29,924 nucleotides of DNA from Zymogenus sp964542895 (GTDB lineage Bacteria; Desulfobacterota; Zymogenia; Zymogenales; Zymogenaceae), in NCBI GenBank assembly GCA_964542895.1, contig CAZIWT010000026.1, positions 1 through 29,924 of the forward strand, written 5' to 3'. Position 1 is the stretch's first letter. Every line of letters begins with the position of its first letter. Of this stretch, positions 23,215-29,924 are shown piece after piece. The notes under the pieces were generated by a model, which was given only the letters and a program-made list of their open reading frames with translations, ran no database searches and was not told where the DNA came from. The position numbers and the translations under genes are program-made.

Positions 23215-24279
23215 ATGACGATTGAGGAGATATATCCCACGGCCGACCTGGTGGGCTTCATAGACAAATTTTCAAAGGCGAAGGTCCTCGTTGTCGGCGA
23301 CGTTATGGTCGATGAGTTCATCTGGGGGAAGGTCGAACGGATCTCCCCGGAGGCGCCGGTGCCGGTCCTGGAGGTCCAGAGAGAGACGCGGGTTCTGGGG
23401 GGTGCGGCAAACGTCGTCAACAACATCCGCGCGTTGGGGGGGAGGGTCTATGTGACCGGCGTTTCAGGAAACGACGATATGGCAAAGATCCTGATGGACG
23501 ATCTTAAAAGAATCGGTGTGGATACCAAGGGGATCGTAAGGGACAGGGAGAGGCCCACGACGATCAAAACCCGGGTAATCGCCCACCATCAGCAGGTGGT
23601 CAGGTTTGACAGGGAGAACAAAGCCCCGATTCCGGAAAGTGTAACCGACGCAATCTTGAAGTATACGCGCTCCCTCGCCGGCGAGATCGACGCGATCGTG
23701 GTGGCGGACTACGGCAAGGGAGTAATCAAGGCCGGGCTGGTCGGGGAACTGGTGAAAATCTCCGAAAAGAACGACCTCATCCTCTCCGTCGACCCGAAGG
23801 TGGAAAACTTCCACTTCTACAAGAATGTTACCGTTGTTACCCCAAATCATTTCGAGGCGGAAAGCTCCGTCGGGGAGAAGATAGTCGATGAGTATTCCCT
23901 CCTGAAGACGGGACAGCTTATCCTTGAGAGGCTGAGCTGTAAGAACGTCCTCATAACGAGGGGGGAGGACGGAATGACCCTCTTCGAGGAGGGGGGCGAC
24001 GTGGTTAACATCCCCACCGTGGCGAGGGAGGTCTTTGACGTAACCGGCGCCGGCGACACGGTAATATCCGCCCTCACCCTTGCCGTTGCCTCCGGGGCGA
24101 CGATGCGCGACGCCGCCTTCATCTCCAACTACGCCGCGGGGGTCGTGGTAGGGGAGGTGGGGACTGCCGTGGTTACCGGCTCAAAGCTCAAGGATGTGAT
24201 CCATTCCGCGGTAAACGGCAAGGACGGGCTCGAGGGGATCGGGGCGACCAGGAGAAAGGGTGTTAAACGCGGCAGGTAG
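23215..24279 (+). CDS. hldE: D-glycero-beta-D-manno-heptose-7-phosphate kinase
   Basis: A 354-residue PfkB-family kinase matching the N-terminal half of HldE (RfaE1, also called HldA when separate). It phosphorylates D-glycero-D-manno-heptose 7-phosphate to the 1,7-bisphosphate, an early step to ADP-heptose for LPS. Motifs are VLVVGDVMVDEFIWGKVERISPEAP (24-48; typical of HldE), LGGAANVVNN (61-70) and VTGAGDTV (276-283) with catalytic D281. The length covers only the kinase; the ADP-transferase half (RfaE2) is absent and must be encoded elsewhere. A free-standing hldA would be an equally good name. It ends the glycan locus and ties it to a heptose-containing core. Confidence 0.92.
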   Translation: MTIEEIYPTADLVGFIDKFSKAKVLVVGDVMVDEFIWGKVERISPEAPVPVLEVQRETRVLGGAANVVNNIRALGGRVYVTGVSGNDDMAKILMDDLKRIGVDTKGIVRDRERPTTIKTRVIAHHQQVVRFDRENKAPIPESVTDAILKYTRSLAGEIDAIVVADYGKGVIKAGLVGELVKISEKNDLILSVDPKVENFHFYKNVTVVTPNHFEAESSVGEKIVDEYSLLKTGQLILERLSCKNVLITRGEDGMTLFEEGGDVVNIPTVAREVFDVTGAGDTVISALTLAVASGATMRDAAFISNYAAGVVVGEVGTAVVTGSKLKDVIHSAVNGKDGLEGIGATRRKGVKRGR

Positions 24280-24612
24280 TGGATATTTTCTTCCCCTTTT
24301 GCTTGGTGACGTGACGGCAAAGCCGTGCCGACGGACTCTCTGTTTTCCTTTTGTAAAACACTTTGTAAAATTTAGGATCGATCGGAGTGATTCGGGGTGG
24401 ATTTGATGCCCTCCCCCGGGGCTTTTACAATTATTGGATATTTTGAAAACTCAAAGCTCGGGTATTCTTTGAAGAGAGAAGCTTCAGACGGTACTATTAG
24501 ACCGGAAATTCCTGTCCCGGATCGGCGGGGGGCGAAAACGTAAAAATTGACACGGACATTAGATTTGGATAAAATAACATCGATGATTGATAAGATATAC
24601 GGAGAAGATAAA
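24280..24612 (+). promoter_or_regulatory. Spacer before yicC with a weak promoter candidate
   Basis: No gene is seen in these 333 bases. A weak promoter match is TTGAAG (24469-24474), 17 bases, TACTAT (24492-24497). TTTGTAAAA occurs twice, at 24350 and 24362. A small GC-rich stem ACGGC/GCCGT at 24313-24325 is not followed by a T run. Confidence 0.3.
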
Positions 24613-25494
24613 GTGAAGGAAATCTGCTCCATGACCGGATACGGCGAGGGGAGCTGGGATTGTGAGGGAGGCGGGTATCATATAAGCGTCAAATCCTTCA
24701 ACCACAGATACCTCGATGTCAGGGTAAAGCTCCCGAACAAGTTCGACCCCTGGGAGTTTGAGATCATAAAGAGGATAAAGGAGCGGTTTGAAAGGGGGCG
24801 CATAGAGCTTTATGTAGGCGAGGTCCCCGGGGAGGTAAAGGCGGGCAGGCCCTTGGTTGACATCGATCTCGCGGCCGAGTATGTGGGCGTCCTTAATGCC
24901 TTAAAGGACAATCTCGGTTTAAAGGGCGAGGTCGGCCTGGATACACTCATTCGGATGAAGGGGGTCATCCATCTCGCCGACGATCCGGGGGATATGGAGA
25001 GGCTTTGGGAGGGATTTGAATCGGCCCTTGACACCGTTCTCGACGGCCTGGCCGGGGAGAGGGAGCGGGAGGGAAAAAGGCTCAAAGAGGATATCGATAA
25101 TCGCCTTGCAGATATAGGGGAGATAAGGGCCGGAATCGAGAAGGCGGCCCCGGGGATGGTCGAGGGTTACCGCGAGCGTCTTAACAAGAGGATCAGCGAT
25201 CTCCTAAAGGCAAAGGTCGATCCCGGGAGGATTGAGCAGGAGGTAGTCATATACTCCGACCGCTCCGACATAACCGAGGAGCTGGTGAGGCTCAAAAGCC
25301 ACGTGGAGGGCTTTAAGGGCGCCATCGAGAGCGGCAGCCCCGCGGGGAAAAAGCTCGACTTCTTCCTGCAGGAGATGTCAAGGGAGATAAACACAATCGG
25401 GAGCAAGGCGACGCTTGAGAGGATATCGGGACTCGTCGTCAGGGCGAAGGTCGAGATAGAGAAAATGAGGCAGCAGGTACAGAATATCGAGTAA
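24613..25494 (+). CDS. yicC: YicC/YloC family endoribonuclease-like protein
   Basis: The product from GTG 24613 is 293 residues and begins MKEICSMTGYGEG, matching the family's normal MxxSMTGYG start; ggag at 24601-24604 lies eight bases before it. Longer starts upstream (TTG 24547, ATG 24583) would add residues not seen in the family. Family blocks are SVKSFNHRYLDVRVKLP near the N-terminus, a central coiled helix, and the C-terminal EEQ-type region read here as RIEQEVVIYSDRSDITEELVRLKSH, then GKKLDFFLQEMSREINTIGSKA, the best-conserved part of the family. Members have been shown to cleave RNA. It opens the yicC-remA-gmk run, a widely conserved order. Confidence 0.93.
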   Translation: MKEICSMTGYGEGSWDCEGGGYHISVKSFNHRYLDVRVKLPNKFDPWEFEIIKRIKERFERGRIELYVGEVPGEVKAGRPLVDIDLAAEYVGVLNALKDNLGLKGEVGLDTLIRMKGVIHLADDPGDMERLWEGFESALDTVLDGLAGEREREGKRLKEDIDNRLADIGEIRAGIEKAAPGMVEGYRERLNKRISDLLKAKVDPGRIEQEVVIYSDRSDITEELVRLKSHVEGFKGAIESGSPAGKKLDFFLQEMSREINTIGSKATLERISGLVVRAKVEIEKMRQQVQNIE

Positions 25495-25527
25495 CATTAT
25501 TGAACGGTGAGCGAAGGTAAAAATAAA

Positions 25528-25806
25528 ATGAAGTTCAAGTTGTTGAGCCTCGGTTTTGGAAACACGGTCATGGTGAGTCGGGTCGTGGCGATTATCAACC
25601 CGGACTCGTCTCCCGTGAAGAGACTCAGGGAGGAGGCGAGAAAAGCCGGGGCCTTGATCGACGTGACCCACGGAAGAAAGACGAGGTCAATAATAATTAC
25701 CGACTCCCACCACGTCATCCTGTCGGCCATCCAGACCGAGACGATAGCCCAGCGCCTGGAATCCTCCCAGGGGGGAGAGGTGGATTTTTCCGCTTCAAAC
25801 AAATAG
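25528..25806 (+). CDS. remA: RemA/DUF370 family regulatory protein
   Basis: A 92-residue protein from ATG 25528, beginning MKFKLLSLGFGNTV; an in-frame GTG at 25507 is less likely. The family core is complete: LGFGNTVMVSRVVAII, PVKRLREEARKAGALIDVTHGRKTRSIIIT and DSHHVILSAIQTETIAQRL. RemA of Bacillus subtilis is a DNA-binding activator of biofilm-matrix genes, but members in Gram-negative bacteria are uncharacterised and the role here is open. Its place between yicC and gmk is conserved in many phyla. The acidic, serine-rich tail after residue 80 is variable in the family. Confidence 0.92.
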   Translation: MKFKLLSLGFGNTVMVSRVVAIINPDSSPVKRLREEARKAGALIDVTHGRKTRSIIITDSHHVILSAIQTETIAQRLESSQGGEVDFSASNK

Positions 25807-25883
25807 CTCTTTCTCCTTGAAGGATTTGAACGGCTTTCATCGTTTAAACCTAATACTTGTTTGGGATGTTTTAAAGGAATCGC

Positions 25884-26501
25884 ATGACAAAGAGGGGAAC
25901 GATTTTTATCTTCTCCGCCCCTTCGGGCGCCGGAAAGACCACGATCGCATCGAGGGTGGCAAAAGAGATCCCGGATATTCACGTCGGGATCTCCCACACC
26001 ACAAGAAAGCCCCGGGGAAGGGAAAAAGACGGAGGGGAGTACTTCTTCGTGTCGGAGGGCGAGTTTGCGAAGATGGAGGGCGACGATAAATTCCTGGAGA
26101 CGGCCAGCGTCCACGGGAATCTCTACGGGACGTCCAAAGACGAGGTGATCCCGTATATAGAGGATGGGACGGACGTGGTCCTCGACATCGACGTTCAGGG
26201 AGCGGTGAAGATAAGGGGGAGAATCGAGGCGGTGTCGATCTTTATTATCCCCCCCAGTGTCGATGAGCTCGCGAGGAGACTGGTAAAAAGGGAGACAGAC
26301 AGCGACGAGGATATAAAAAGGAGGATCGCAAACTCCAAAGAGGAGGTAAAGAAGGCCTACGGGTTCAATTACCTCGTTGTAAACAGTGACCTCGAGAGGG
26401 CGGTTCATGATGTTTTCGGCATTATCCAATCCGAGCGGAAGAGGGTCGAGAGAAACGGTGATCTGCTCGAGGCCTTTTTAGATGAATACGACAAAAGATA
26501 A
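25884..26501 (+). CDS. gmk: Guanylate kinase
   Basis: A 205-residue cytoplasmic kinase that converts GMP and ATP to GDP and ADP. The P-loop SGAGKTT lies at 14-20. The GMP-binding part has GISHTTRKPRGREKDGGEYFF and the lid segment RRLVKRETDSDEDIKRR with the usual arginines. LDIDVQGA is the family's Walker-B-like strand. The length is standard. ATG 25884 has aaagga a few bases upstream. The last 20 bases overlap the start of pyrF. rpoZ, the usual next gene in this order, is not present here. Confidence 0.96.
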   Translation: MTKRGTIFIFSAPSGAGKTTIASRVAKEIPDIHVGISHTTRKPRGREKDGGEYFFVSEGEFAKMEGDDKFLETASVHGNLYGTSKDEVIPYIEDGTDVVLDIDVQGAVKIRGRIEAVSIFIIPPSVDELARRLVKRETDSDEDIKRRIANSKEEVKKAYGFNYLVVNSDLERAVHDVFGIIQSERKRVERNGDLLEAFLDEYDKR

Positions 26502-27198
26502 AAAAAGGGGGGAGCGGATAATAGTCGCCCTCGATTTTGCGGAGGTAAAAGCCGCAGAAGGACTGGTTCGTAACCTTAAGGGTATAGTATCCTTTTTCAA
26601 GGTGGGTCTCGAGCTCTTCACGTCCACAGGTCCCGACGCCGTAAAGATGGTCATCGATAACAATGCTAAGGTCTTCCTGGACCTCAAGTTCCACGACATT
26701 CCGAACACGGTGGCGGGGGCCGTTTCGAGCGCCTCGAACTTAAGCGTTTCGATGATAAACGTCCATGCGACGGGCGGGGTGGAGATGATGCGGGCGGCCG
26801 CCGGGGCGGCTTCAAAGTCGAAAAATCGACCGATAATGCTCGCCGTTACGATACTGACCTCCCTTGACGAGGAGGGCTTTCGCCAAATAGGCTTTTCTGG
26901 ATCGATCGGGGATTCGGTGGTGAATCTCGCGAGATCGGCGGTAAACGCCGGCCTCGACGGGGTTGTCTGCTCCCCGGACGAGATTCGCCCCGTAAGAGAC
27001 GCCCTCGGGGGAGATTTCCTCATAGTGACGCCGGGGGTGCGCCCGACCTGGTCTCTGAAGGACGACCAGAAACGCGTCATGACGCCGAAAGACGCCCTTG
27101 ACGCCGGCGCCGACTACATCGTAATCGGAAGGCCGATAACGGCGGATAAGGATCCCAGGCGGGCGGCGGAGAGGATTATCGAGGAGGTGGATGAATAA
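26482..27198 (+). CDS. pyrF: Orotidine 5'-phosphate decarboxylase
   Basis: A 238-residue TIM-barrel enzyme for the last step of UMP synthesis. It has IVALDF (14-19), FKVGLELF (39-46), the catalytic DLKFHDIPNTV with D67, K69 and D72, VHATGG, and the phosphate-gripping TPGVRP near the C-terminus followed by DYIVIGRPI. This is the short bacterial type. It overlaps gmk by 20 bases, so the two are translationally coupled and likely share expression, a grouping of purine and pyrimidine nucleotide steps. Its stop precedes an abrupt fall in G+C content. Confidence 0.95.
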   Translation: MNTTKDKKRGERIIVALDFAEVKAAEGLVRNLKGIVSFFKVGLELFTSTGPDAVKMVIDNNAKVFLDLKFHDIPNTVAGAVSSASNLSVSMINVHATGGVEMMRAAAGAASKSKNRPIMLAVTILTSLDEEGFRQIGFSGSIGDSVVNLARSAVNAGLDGVVCSPDEIRPVRDALGGDFLIVTPGVRPTWSLKDDQKRVMTPKDALDAGADYIVIGRPITADKDPRRAAERIIEEVDE

Positions 27199-27238
27199 GG
27201 ATACCCGATGTTAGATTTTCACGAAGGAACAAACATCA

Positions 27239-28243
27239 ATGATTGACCACAAGAAATATCCAATTTCCTATACAGAAATTTTAAAATCCCGAAAAGTTGT
27301 TTATGAATATCTGTCTCCAACAAGCTTAAATCAATACAAAAACTTGTCTTCTCTAATCGGTGCGGAAATATTTGTAAAACATGAAAATCACAATCCTACC
27401 GGCTCCTTTAAAATACGAGGTGGGATTAATCTTATGCACCATTTAAAGAAATCTGGCATAAAAGGAGTAATTACATTTTCAACAGGAAATCATGGCCTTT
27501 CTATTGCCCAATCCGCGGCATGGCTTGGAATGCATGCAACAATTGTCGTTCCAAAAGACAACAATCCAGTAAAAAACAGAAATATAAAATTAACAGGCGC
27601 AACTTTACTTGAGGCCGGAAAAACATTCGAAGAAGCGTCTACTGTTGTTGCCGAATTATCAGAAAAGCAAGATTTTTACTATGCACATCCGGCTAATGAA
27701 CCAAACCTAATTAATGGTGTTGGCACAGAATTTATTGAAATAATAGAAACCATACCAGATTTAGATGCCGTAATTTTGCCAATTGGTGCAGGCAGCGAAG
27801 TTGCTGCAGCAGTAACAGTATTAAAAACTATAAACCCTGACATTCAAATATTTGCAGTCCAAGCTAAATCTTCTAACGCTGCTTTTACCTCATGGAAAAG
27901 TGGTAAAATTCAATCGTCTGAAAATAATACATTCGCTGGGGGTCTTGCTACAGGTATAGCATATGAAATTCCATTCAAAATATACAAAAATAATTTGTCT
28001 GATTTTGTTTTACTTTCCGAAGAAGAAATATATCAAAGCATTGACTTAGCTGGATATTACACGCACAACTATCTTGAGGGTGCTGGTGCATCAACTATTA
28101 TGGCGGCAATAAAGCTACGAAAACAATTAAAAGGGAAAAAGGTGGTTCTGCAATTTAGTGGAGGGAATGCCTCACCTGATGAAATTATCAAGGCGTACAA
28201 TCTCGAATCTTTTATAACTGGCTGGAAAACAAATAAAATCTAA
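27239..28243 (+). CDS. Threonine/serine dehydratase-like PLP enzyme, probably acquired
   Basis: A 334-residue fold-type II PLP enzyme of the threonine/serine dehydratase and ThrC-like group. It has KHENHNPTGSFKIRGG, where K58 binds PLP, the cofactor loop STGNHGLS (near 81-88), the glycine-rich phosphate loop GAGSEVA and the final SGGNAS that contacts the pyridine ring. No C-terminal regulatory ACT domain is present, as in catabolic TdcB-type and serine racemase-like enzymes. Composition is strikingly different: 27301-27360 has 19 G or C in 60, against 39 in 60 at 26941-27000 in pyrF. Codons such as AAA, ATT and TTA dominate, and the G-rich arginine and glycine codons of the neighbours are rare. 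Recent horizontal transfer is the simplest explanation. The product could also use another hydroxy-amino acid. Confidence 0.87.
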   Translation: MIDHKKYPISYTEILKSRKVVYEYLSPTSLNQYKNLSSLIGAEIFVKHENHNPTGSFKIRGGINLMHHLKKSGIKGVITFSTGNHGLSIAQSAAWLGMHATIVVPKDNNPVKNRNIKLTGATLLEAGKTFEEASTVVAELSEKQDFYYAHPANEPNLINGVGTEFIEIIETIPDLDAVILPIGAGSEVAAAVTVLKTINPDIQIFAVQAKSSNAAFTSWKSGKIQSSENNTFAGGLATGIAYEIPFKIYKNNLSDFVLLSEEEIYQSIDLAGYYTHNYLEGAGASTIMAAIKLRKQLKGKKVVLQFSGGNASPDEIIKAYNLESFITGWKTNKI

Positions 28244-28343
28244 TAATCCCTATCGCTCGCTGGTGAACTCACCGATATCTAATCGAAGTATGGAGGGAAT
28301 CAATCAAATATTCGGTTAAGGAGAGATTGCAGAAATCCGAGCG

Positions 28344-28991
28344 CTATATCTCTTTGGCAAACAACAAAGCCTTTGTACCGGGCCTCGATTTTCTCTCCCA
28401 CAGGATGTTCGGAAGCTCCCTTACGATCTCGTAGCCGTTCTTCCTGTAAAACGGGACAGCCTTTCTGTTCTGGTCCGTGGTGACCAGGTGAATGCCCCGG
28501 GCGCCTTTCTCCCGCATCCTCTCCTCGAATGCCCCGATCAGCATCCCCCCCAGGCCGCCCCGCTGGTGCTCCGGGAGGAGGTTGATGTGAAGGTGGGCCG
28601 GATATTTTTCAAGGAGATCCCCGGCATAGAGCTTCTCCTCGAACCTCCCGTAGCCCCTGAGACCCAAAATGAACGCGACATCTCTCGGGTGGAAAAAGAG
28701 GGTCTTTGAGAACATGCGCTTTAAGACCTTCGGGATGATACGGCGGTCGAACTCCCCCTTCTGTTTTATCGTGTCGGGGGTTCCGATTATATAGCCCACG
28801 GTGGTGCCGTCGTCGTCGGCGACGAAGCAGCTTTCCGGCTCGTAATCAATATAGTAGGAGGCGAAGATCAACCCGAACAGAATTCCGTCGCCGAAGTGCG
28901 GGGAGGCGTCCTCCCCGAAGTAACCGGTTTTGTAGCAGACGGTAAGCACGTCTTCTCTGTCGGTTTTTTTGTACGGCCTTACAATACTCAT
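28344..28991 (-). CDS. GNAT family N-acetyltransferase
   Basis: A 215-residue acetyltransferase on the minus strand. The acetyl-CoA motif is NLLPEHQRGGLGGMLIGAF (137-155), with the Q-R-x-x-G-x-G/A pattern of GNAT enzymes in QRGGLGG (143-149). After it come a strand, HLVTTDQNRKAVPFYRKNGYEIV, the usual motif B with N175, and FY followed by NGY. The extra central region of about 50 residues (75-125) is longer than in minimal GNATs and resembles the bacterial proteins annotated as acetyltransferases related to hyaluronidase-associated domains. The substrate is unknown. It converges on the dehydratase gene, and its own promoter diverges from the tRNA operon promoter. Confidence 0.88.
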   Translation of the reverse strand: MSIVRPYKKTDREDVLTVCYKTGYFGEDASPHFGDGILFGLIFASYYIDYEPESCFVADDDGTTVGYIIGTPDTIKQKGEFDRRIIPKVLKRMFSKTLFFHPRDVAFILGLRGYGRFEEKLYAGDLLEKYPAHLHINLLPEHQRGGLGGMLIGAFEERMREKGARGIHLVTTDQNRKAVPFYRKNGYEIVRELPNILWERKSRPGTKALLFAKEI

Positions 28992-29021
28992 TTGAATCGA
29001 GGTCTTTTTGTGGAAATTTCA

Positions 29022-29050
29022 ATTATAAGCGACCTAATTTCCAAAATCAA
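29022..29050 (-). promoter_or_regulatory. Sigma70 promoter of the acetyltransferase gene
   Basis: On the minus strand TTGATT (29050-29045), a 17-base spacer and a perfect TATAAT (29027-29022) are seen. The predicted start near 29015 leaves about 24 bases of leader before ATG 28991; no strong ribosome site is present. Confidence 0.65.
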
Positions 29051-29073
29051 CGGAGAAATTATCTAAAAAAAGC

Positions 29074-29102
29074 TTGACACAAAAACCTTTTCAATATAAA
29101 AT
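29074..29102 (+). promoter_or_regulatory. Sigma70 promoter of the tRNA-tuf operon
   Basis: TTGACA (29074-29079), 17 bases, TAAAAT (29097-29102). Transcription would begin near 29109, about 27 bases before the first tRNA. It is back to back with the acetyltransferase promoter, with 23 bases between the two -35 boxes. Confidence 0.8.
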
Positions 29103-29135
29103 TGTAAGATTGATTGTATGACTGAAAGACAATAA

Positions 29136-29210
29136 GCTGGCGTAGCTCAACGGTAGAGCAGCTGATTTGTAATCAGCAGGTTGCGGGTTCAAATCCCATC
29201 GCCAGCTCCA
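29136..29210 (+). tRNA. tRNA-Thr (anticodon TGT)
   Basis: Seventy-five bases including an encoded CCA. The acceptor stem GCTGGCG/CGCCAGC is perfect, the D-arm contains GCTC/GAGC, and the anticodon stem GCTGA/TCAGC encloses TTTGTAA, giving anticodon TGT. The T-arm GCGGG-TTCAAAT-CCCAT has a G-T pair and one C-A mismatch, so it is slightly irregular. First tRNA of the operon, equivalent in order to thrU. Confidence 0.95.
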
Positions 29211-29213
29211 ATC

Positions 29214-29388
29214 GCGGGGAGGTCGGGAATAATTTTTTGTTGTGCTGGGGGGAGTGGTGTGAAGGATGGTAGTCGGGCAAATTTGGGGTCGGAGGGGTCG
29301 GGAATACTATTTGTGGGGGGTCAAGGGAATTTTGGGGTCGGGGTCGGCAAGTTTGTTGTACAGGCGTTTTAAGGCGGGGAGGTCGGGA
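29214..29388 (+). repeat. 15-base direct repeat bounding a G-rich spacer
   Basis: gcggggaggtcggga occurs at 29214-29228 and again at 29374-29388, exactly 160 bases apart, in the 215-base spacer between tRNA-Thr(TGT) and tRNA-Tyr. Between them are further copies of ggggtcgg. The G-rich plus-strand runs at 29285-29319 (GGGG, GGGG, GGG, GGGGGG) could form a quadruplex in the transcript. No gene is seen in the spacer. Confidence 0.55.
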
Positions 29389-29425
29389 TTTCTATATATT
29401 GGTAATCTGGTAATCTTGAGGATAT

Positions 29426-29510
29426 GGAGGGGTTCCCGAGTGGTCAAAGGGATCAGACTGTAAATCTGACGGCTCAGCCTTCGGAGGTTCAAATCCTCCC
29501 CCCTCCACCA
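29426..29510 (+). tRNA. tRNA-Tyr (anticodon GTA)
   Basis: Eighty-five bases with encoded CCA. The acceptor stem GGAGGGG pairs with CCCCTCC, and a long variable arm (class II) follows the anticodon arm. The anticodon loop CTGTAAA gives GTA. Equivalent in order to tyrU. Confidence 0.97.
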
Positions 29511-29518
29511 TCTAACTT

Positions 29519-29595
29519 GCGGGAATAGCTCAGCTGGCTAGAGCATCAGCCTTCCAAGCTGAGGGTCGCGGGTTCGAATCCCGTTTCCCGCTCCA
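29519..29595 (+). tRNA. tRNA-Gly (anticodon TCC)
   Basis: Seventy-seven bases with encoded CCA. The acceptor stem GCGGGAA/TTCCCGC is perfect, the anticodon loop contains TCC flanked by CAGC/GCTG, and the T-loop TTCGAAT is canonical. It starts nine bases after tRNA-Tyr. The following 153 bases (29596-29748) are G-rich, then AT-rich, with no gene. Confidence 0.97.
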
Positions 29596-29748
29596 GAACG
29601 GGGGGTTGGATATTATGGGTCGGGCGTTGGGGATCGGGTGTAGGAGAGGTGGACATTAGGGGATGGGTTGGGAGTCGGACATTATAAATTTATTTTAAGT
29701 ACATATTATATTGAAAAATATGGGTACTGCTAGGTTTTAAAACGTCGT

Positions 29749-29825
29749 GCCCGCGTAGCTCAGTAGGTAGTAGCGCTTCCTTGGTAAGGAAGAGGTCACC
29801 GGTTCAAGTCCGGTCGTGGGCTCCA
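29749..29825 (+). tRNA. tRNA-Thr (anticodon GGT)
   Basis: Seventy-seven bases with encoded CCA. The acceptor stem GCCCGCG/CGTGGGC has one G-T pair, the anticodon stem CTTCC/GGAAG encloses TTGGTAA, giving GGT. Second threonine tRNA of the operon, equivalent in order to thrT; it lies 45 bases before tuf. Confidence 0.96.
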
Positions 29826-29870
29826 TAATAGACTAAAGATATTATATAAATTTTCTGGAGGTATTGTCTG

Positions 29871-29924
29871 ATGGCCAAGAAGAAATTTGAGAGGACCAAG
29901 CCGCACGTGAACGTGGGGACGATA
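29871..29924 (+). CDS. tuf: Elongation factor Tu, N-terminal fragment
   Basis: The window ends 18 codons into the gene. The residues MAKKKFERTKPHVNVGTI are the start of EF-Tu, the GTPase that brings aminoacyl-tRNA to the ribosome; the sequence HVNVGTI leads into its P-loop, which is beyond the edge. GGAGG at 29857-29861 lies nine bases before ATG 29871. Co-transcription with four tRNA genes matches the tufB arrangement of many bacteria. Confidence 0.95.
   Translation, partial: MAKKKFERTKPHVNVGTI

Noticed and set aside
24311..24335. GACGGCAAAGCC, resembling part of a cyclic-di-GMP riboswitch
   Set aside because: Only a short ACGGC/GCCGT stem is present. The second conserved helix and the GGTAG-type block of that riboswitch class are missing, and no matching expression platform follows.
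28244..28343. Terminator or attachment site after the AT-rich dehydratase gene
   Set aside because: Only a four-base GGTG/CACC stem is seen, with no T tail and no repeat matching the other edge of the AT-rich segment.

Overview
The window comes from a Gram-negative bacterium. It encodes the lipopolysaccharide heptose kinase HldE/RfaE1, a GT9 heptosyltransferase-like enzyme, several core or O-antigen glycosyltransferases, a lipoprotein and Tat- or Sec-exported proteins. Most genes are G/C- and purine-rich on their coding strand, with heavy use of AGG and AGA for arginine and GGG/GGA for glycine. The yicC-remA-gmk run and the general style would fit a deltaproteobacterium (Desulfobacterota or a relative), but that placement is an inference; no ribosomal RNA is present to settle it.

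Layout. Positions 1-6340 hold single genes: the tail of an AT-rich gene, two exported proteins of unknown function, a divergent phosphoglycerate kinase with a near-consensus promoter, an exported amidohydrolase, comF, and a minus-strand lipoprotein. Positions 6758-24279 are one long plus-strand surface-glycan locus. It has seven glycosyltransferases (GT9, three GT2 and three or more GT4-type; eight if every GT4-like gene is counted), a sugar-nucleotide aminotransferase, two SDR epimerases, a fused polyprenol-phosphate sugar-phosphate transferase, an exported metallophosphoesterase, a tandem two-domain sugar kinase and hldE. Neighbours mostly overlap by 1-11 bases or nearly touch, so most of the locus is probably one transcription unit.

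Positions 24613-27198 carry a housekeeping run: yicC, remA, gmk, pyrF. It is followed by an AT-rich threonine/serine dehydratase-like gene that looks acquired, and a convergent GNAT acetyltransferase. From 29074 a strong promoter starts the tRNA-Thr(TGT), tRNA-Tyr(GTA), tRNA-Gly(TCC), tRNA-Thr(GGT), tuf operon, the same order as thrU-tyrU-glyT-thrT-tufB of Escherichia coli; tuf runs off the end of the window.

How the genes fit together: the epimerases and the aminotransferase would make activated sugars, the integral-membrane transferase would start a glycan on undecaprenyl phosphate, HldE and the GT9/GT4/GT2 enzymes would build the LPS core and side chain, and the double kinase with the co-translated phosphoesterase suggests that the glycan is phosphorylated and perhaps trimmed. 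The most unusual points are the tandem kinase, the transferase fused to a CapD/WbpM-like N-terminal half that lacks its catalytic domain, the run of G8-G9 tracts through the glycan genes, and the divergent phosphoglycerate kinase.
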